Assembly: GCF_024105655.1 (NCBI RefSeq)
Contig: NZ_JAAAMH010000001.1
Span: forward strand, 186,001 to 250,000
Origin: Aliihoeflea sp. 40Bstr573
GTDB taxonomy: Bacteria > Pseudomonadota > Alphaproteobacteria > Rhizobiales > Rhizobiaceae
Length of the DNA stretch: 64,000 nucleotides
Direction: 5' to 3'
Positions 61,153 through 64,000 of this stretch are shown in pieces. Position numbers and translations under genes: made by a program. The notes under the pieces are model-generated. The model ran no database searches. It was not told the origin of the DNA and saw only the letters and a list, made by a program, of their open reading frames with translations. Positions within the stretch are counted from its first letter, which is position 1; the number at the start of each line of letters is the position of its first letter.

Positions 61153-61244
61153 CGTTTCTGGCAGCAAAGCTCGTGACGGTCAGGGGGCGACGAACTCGCG
61201 ACAGCGACAACGTTCTTCCAAGGGAGATGGCGTCGAACCGCTGA

Positions 61245-62558
61245 TCAGACCGCCGTGCCGGCAAGGTCGTAGGCCGATGCCTGGTCGATCTTGACGGTCA
61301 CGACGTCGCCGATCCGCAGCGGACGGCGTGAAGTCACCTGAACCGAACCGTCGATTTCCGGTGCATCGTAGCGCGTACGGCCCTTAGCGGTCAGGCCCGT
61401 CGTTTCGTCGATGATGATGGGAAGTCGCTTGCCGACCTTCTTGGCCAGAAGCCTGGCGGAGACCTTCTGCTGGCGCTCCATGAAGCGGTTCCAGCGAATC
61501 TGCTTCACCTCGGCCGGCACCTCGGGCAGCGCCATCGCTTCGGACCGCGCACCGCCGACCGGCTCGTATTTGAAGCAACCGGCTCGATCGATCTTTGCCT
61601 CGTCGAGCCAGTCAAGGAGCATCTCGAAGTCTTCCTCCGTTTCTCCGGGAAAGCCGACGATGAAGGTGGAGCGCAGGGCGAGATCGGGGCAGATTTCCCG
61701 CCATTTGTGGATGCGATCGAGCGTCTTTTCCTGATGCGCCGGGCGGCGCATGTTCTTCAGCACGGCCGGCGAGGCGTGCTGGAACGGGATGTCGAGGTAG
61801 GGTAGCACCTTGCCTTCCGCCATCAGCGGGATGACTTCATCGACGTGCGGGTAGGGGTAGACATAGTGGAGACGCACCCACGCGCCCATGTCGCCGAGTT
61901 CGCGGCAAAGGTCGAGGAAGCGCGTGCGCACCAGTCGATCCTTCCACTGGCTTTCCTGGTACTTCAGGTCGACGCCGTATGCGCTTGTGTCCTGTGAGAT
62001 GACGAGGATTTCCTTCACACCGGCCGCGACGAGCTTTTCGGCCTCGCGCAAGACGTCGGCCGCCGGGCGCGAGGCCAGATCGCCGCGCAGCGCGGGGATG
62101 ATGCAGAAGGTGCAGCGATTGTTGCAGCCCTCGGAAATCTTGAGATAGGCGTAGTGTCGCGGCGTCAGCTTTACGCCCTGGGCAGGAATGAGATCGATGA
62201 ATGGCTCATGGGCGGGCGGGACGGCCTCGTGCACAGCTCCCATCACGCTTTCATAGGCCTGCGGGCCGGTGATCGCGAGCACGTTCGGGTGCTTCTGGCG
62301 GATCAGTTCCGGCGTCGCACCCATGCAGCCGGTCACGATGACCTTGCCGTTCTCCTTCATCGCCTGGCCGATTGCCTCAAGCGACTCGTCGCGCGCGGAA
62401 TCCAGGAAGCCGCAGGTGTTGACCACCACGACATCCGCGCCGTCATGCTTGCGCGAGATTTCGTAGCCTTCAGCGCGTAGGCGCGTGATGATCCGTTCGG
62501 AATCGACCAGCGCCTTCGGGCACCCAAGGCTGACGAACGAGACGCGCGGCGCTGACAT
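61245..62558 (-). CDS. rimO: Ribosomal protein S12 methylthiotransferase
   Basis: Radical-SAM enzyme that methylthiolates Asp89 of ribosomal protein S12. The 437-residue protein has an N-terminal MTTase domain with three cluster Cys ([38 protein letters not shown]), the radical-SAM motif [17 protein letters not shown] (C-x3-C-x2-C) and a C-terminal TRAM domain ([28 protein letters not shown]). [11 protein letters not shown] and [11 protein letters not shown] distinguish RimO from MiaB. ATG 62558 is used. It is preceded on the same strand by a gene for an unknown exported protein. Confidence 0.97.
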   Translation of the reverse strand: MSAPRVSFVSLGCPKALVDSERIITRLRAEGYEISRKHDGADVVVVNTCGFLDSARDESLEAIGQAMKENGKVIVTGCMGATPELIRQKHPNVLAITGPQAYESVMGAVHEAVPPAHEPFIDLIPAQGVKLTPRHYAYLKISEGCNNRCTFCIIPALRGDLASRPAADVLREAEKLVAAGVKEILVISQDTSAYGVDLKYQESQWKDRLVRTRFLDLCRELGDMGAWVRLHYVYPYPHVDEVIPLMAEGKVLPYLDIPFQHASPAVLKNMRRPAHQEKTLDRIHKWREICPDLALRSTFIVGFPGETEEDFEMLLDWLDEAKIDRAGCFKYEPVGGARSEAMALPEVPAEVKQIRWNRFMERQQKVSARLLAKKVGKRLPIIIDETTGLTAKGRTRYDAPEIDGSVQVTSRRPLRIGDVVTVKIDQASAYDLAGTAV

Positions 62559-62642
62559 GATCTGCGGACCTTCCGGATATCTGGCAATTTTGGAGATGCG
62601 CCGGCGCCATAACATACAAGATCCCTGCTGGCACCCCTGCAA

Positions 62643-63176
62643 TCACTCCTGCGACAGTTCGGGCGCACCGGCGCTGGGGTCCGAGGAGGGAAGGGAGCGC
62701 GTGAAGGTCCGTCCGGCGAAGATAACTGTCAAAAGGTCAGGCGCGGACATCTGGTGTATTGCGCCATCCGTGCAGGTATAGACCGGCCAACCAGCCGGCT
62801 CGCAAAAGACGTAGGTCGTCCAGTTCGCGGCGGCCGTCCAAATCTCCATCCGGAACGAGCTGTCAGGCATGCGCCGGATCGTTGAGCCGTCCTGCGCCTC
62901 CCAGAAAAATGGGATGATCGTCGGACTTGAACGCGCATGGTCGAATGCGACGGAGAGAGGCTTCGGGCCATGGATGAACCAGTTGAGGCGCGCCCGCGTC
63001 ATGGTGCTTGCAAAGCGGTCAGGCAGCGCCATCGGGCGCGGCGGCTCCAGGAGCCGATCATTCGCTGCCCCGGGGCCCGTCATCGCGAGCACCGCTGCAA
63101 TCACTGGAAAATGCCGCAGAGAGGTCGCCAACTTGTCTGTCGCTCCCGATACCCTGAGCTGGAAGCGATACGCCAT
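62643..63176 (-). CDS. Exported protein of unknown function
   Basis: A 177-residue protein with an N-terminal hydrophobic segment (residues about 22-38, FPVIAAVLAMTGPGAAND) likely to be a signal peptide with a long basic start, followed by a globular region with two Cys (FCEPAGWPVYTCTD) that could form a disulfide. I recognise no family. No ribosome site is obvious before ATG 63176 and downstream starts are possible. It is read toward rimO and is divergent from another small exported-protein gene. Confidence 0.6.
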   Translation of the reverse strand: MAYRFQLRVSGATDKLATSLRHFPVIAAVLAMTGPGAANDRLLEPPRPMALPDRFASTMTRARLNWFIHGPKPLSVAFDHARSSPTIIPFFWEAQDGSTIRRMPDSSFRMEIWTAAANWTTYVFCEPAGWPVYTCTDGAIHQMSAPDLLTVIFAGRTFTRSLPSSDPSAGAPELSQE

Positions 63177-63262
63177 CGCGTCAGTTTGCGCCAGTTTTGC
63201 GAAACCGAAACCGACGCGCGAACGTATTGCACGTTATCGCCAGATGAAGCGGGAGTTGACTC

Positions 63263-63646
63263 ATGCATTGCAAAGCACGGTTCGTCGTCGCACTCGGATT
63301 GCTTGCCACCGCGCCGGCTGTTGCGCAGACACTGGACGGCGCGGACATCGAAAGCCTGATTGGCGACAAGCGCGTCCTGCTTTCGACGCCCTACGGCCTT
63401 GAACTCCCGCTGCGCTACAGCGGGAACGGCGATGTCACCGGCGACATATCCGGCTTCACGATGGCGTCGATGTTCACGCCGAGCGAAACCGGTCGCTGGT
63501 GGGTCGACGGCGACCAGCTCTGCCAGCAGTTTCCGACATGGTACGACGGCCAGACCTACTGTTTCGCGATTGAACAGACTGGCGAACGGACGATTTCATG
63601 GCGGCGCAACGATGGTCTGGAAGGCACGGCCCGCATCGAAGGCTGA
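63263..63646 (+). CDS. Small secreted protein of unknown function
   Basis: A 127-residue secreted protein: signal peptide of 21 residues (MHCKARFVVALGLLATAPAV, cut near AQ), then a compact beta-type domain with GRWWVDGDQLCQQFPTWYDG and TYCFAIEQTGERTISWRRNDG. The two Cys about 17 residues apart and the W/G pattern suggest a small beta barrel of the lipocalin-like or DUF995-like kind, but I cannot assign a family. GCGGGAG lies 9 bases before the ATG. It is divergent from the 62643-63176 gene. Confidence 0.7.
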   Translation: MHCKARFVVALGLLATAPAVAQTLDGADIESLIGDKRVLLSTPYGLELPLRYSGNGDVTGDISGFTMASMFTPSETGRWWVDGDQLCQQFPTWYDGQTYCFAIEQTGERTISWRRNDGLEGTARIEG

Positions 63647-63850
63647 TCGGCGGCAATTTAGTCAAACTTTAACCATGTCAGCAACGCGGCAGTAGCTGCC
63701 ACATTCACGCCCGGTTCCAAACACAATCGATTAATACGCAGCTAAACAATTCGTGCGATCCACAGGATTGCTCGATGGTGGACGCAGGCAATACGTCCAA
63801 ATAGGTTTTGGCTGCGCATATTCGTAGCATTGGGGATCGGGGACATACAT

Positions 63851-64000
63851 ATGGCCGAACTTGGGCGCCGCAGCACGAAGACGCTTGGCTCGATCCTGGC
63901 TCTGATTTGTGGCGCGGCATTGCTTGCCGCCTGTTCAACCGGTCCCTCTCAGGTTGCCAACGGCAAGCCGAAGCGCTCCAAGGAGTACTTTGCCGAATCC
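63851..64000 (+). CDS. Lipoprotein, probable RlpA-type, N-terminal part
   Basis: The gene runs off the right edge; 50 codons are visible. It opens at ATG 63851 with a lipoprotein signal: basic start (MAELGRRSTK), hydrophobic core, lipobox LAAC with Cys at residue 28, then a short polar stretch ending KPKRSKEYFAES. The KRSKEYF segment is one I associate with the N-terminus of rhizobial septal RlpA (rare lipoprotein A) proteins, which bind glycan; the diagnostic double-psi barrel lies beyond the window, so this is tentative. Confidence 0.55.
   Translation, partial: MAELGRRSTKTLGSILALICGAALLAACSTGPSQVANGKPKRSKEYFAES

Overview
The window is a stretch of ordinary chromosome from an alphaproteobacterium, most likely Hyphomicrobiales (Rhizobiales) of the Phyllobacteriaceae/Mesorhizobium type. 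Evidence: high GC with strong C/G third-position bias, a class II DAHP synthase, two glutamyl-tRNA synthetases, a one-step phosphatidylcholine synthase, an invasion-associated locus B protein, and SOS boxes of the alphaproteobacterial form GAAC-N7-GAAC before recA and lexA. The genus cannot be fixed from the sequence alone. I see no phage, insertion sequence, plasmid gene, CRISPR array or rRNA. About 57 genes are supported, including two cut by the window edges, one tRNA-Val and one decayed gene.

Layout. 1-6.7 kb: partial EamA transporter, moaA (molybdopterin synthesis), a DUF971 protein, a fumarase-rhodanese-MarR gene set and a large L,D-transpeptidase. 6.8-16.5 kb: tRNA-Val(CAC), gph, rpiA, a secreted DUF2059 protein, glutathione reductase with a gamma-glutamylcyclotransferase-like partner, class II aroG, a flavin monooxygenase, a lipid kinase, a hemerythrin-like protein and a 3-methyladenine glycosylase gene broken by two in-frame stops. 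16.5-24.2 kb: nadE, gltX1, a small secreted protein, maeB, an LpxH-like phosphoesterase and a dipeptide epimerase. 24.2-28.6 kb: a lipid-transport operon with a STAS-MlaE fusion, MlaF, a very long MlaD and a PqiC-like lipoprotein.

28.5-35.8 kb: two envelope lipoproteins (one with an OmpA domain), the pseudouridine pair psuK-psuG, then recA and alaS. 35.8-48.3 kb: gltA, gltX2, comEC, lexA, a DUF423 membrane protein, recG, sdhE and mfd, so DNA repair and recombination genes (recA, lexA, recG, mfd, comEC) lie within 17 kb and two of them carry visible LexA sites. 48.3-56.3 kb: a DsbA/FrnE-like protein with an orphan peptide-binding protein, IalB, HspQ, an AEC permease, a UbiH-type hydroxylase, phosphatidylcholine synthase and a quinone reductase. 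56.4-61.1 kb: a complete BMP-type nucleoside ABC transporter. 61.2-64 kb: rimO, two unrecognised secreted proteins and the start of a probable RlpA lipoprotein.

Nothing here amounts to a clear new biological system. The most informative items are the Mla-type operon, whose architecture (long repeat-bearing MlaD, STAS fused to the permease, terminal lipoprotein, no MlaC) suggests a bridge rather than a shuttle; the glycosylase gene inactivated by two nonsense codons; and a triple GAAC array at recA.
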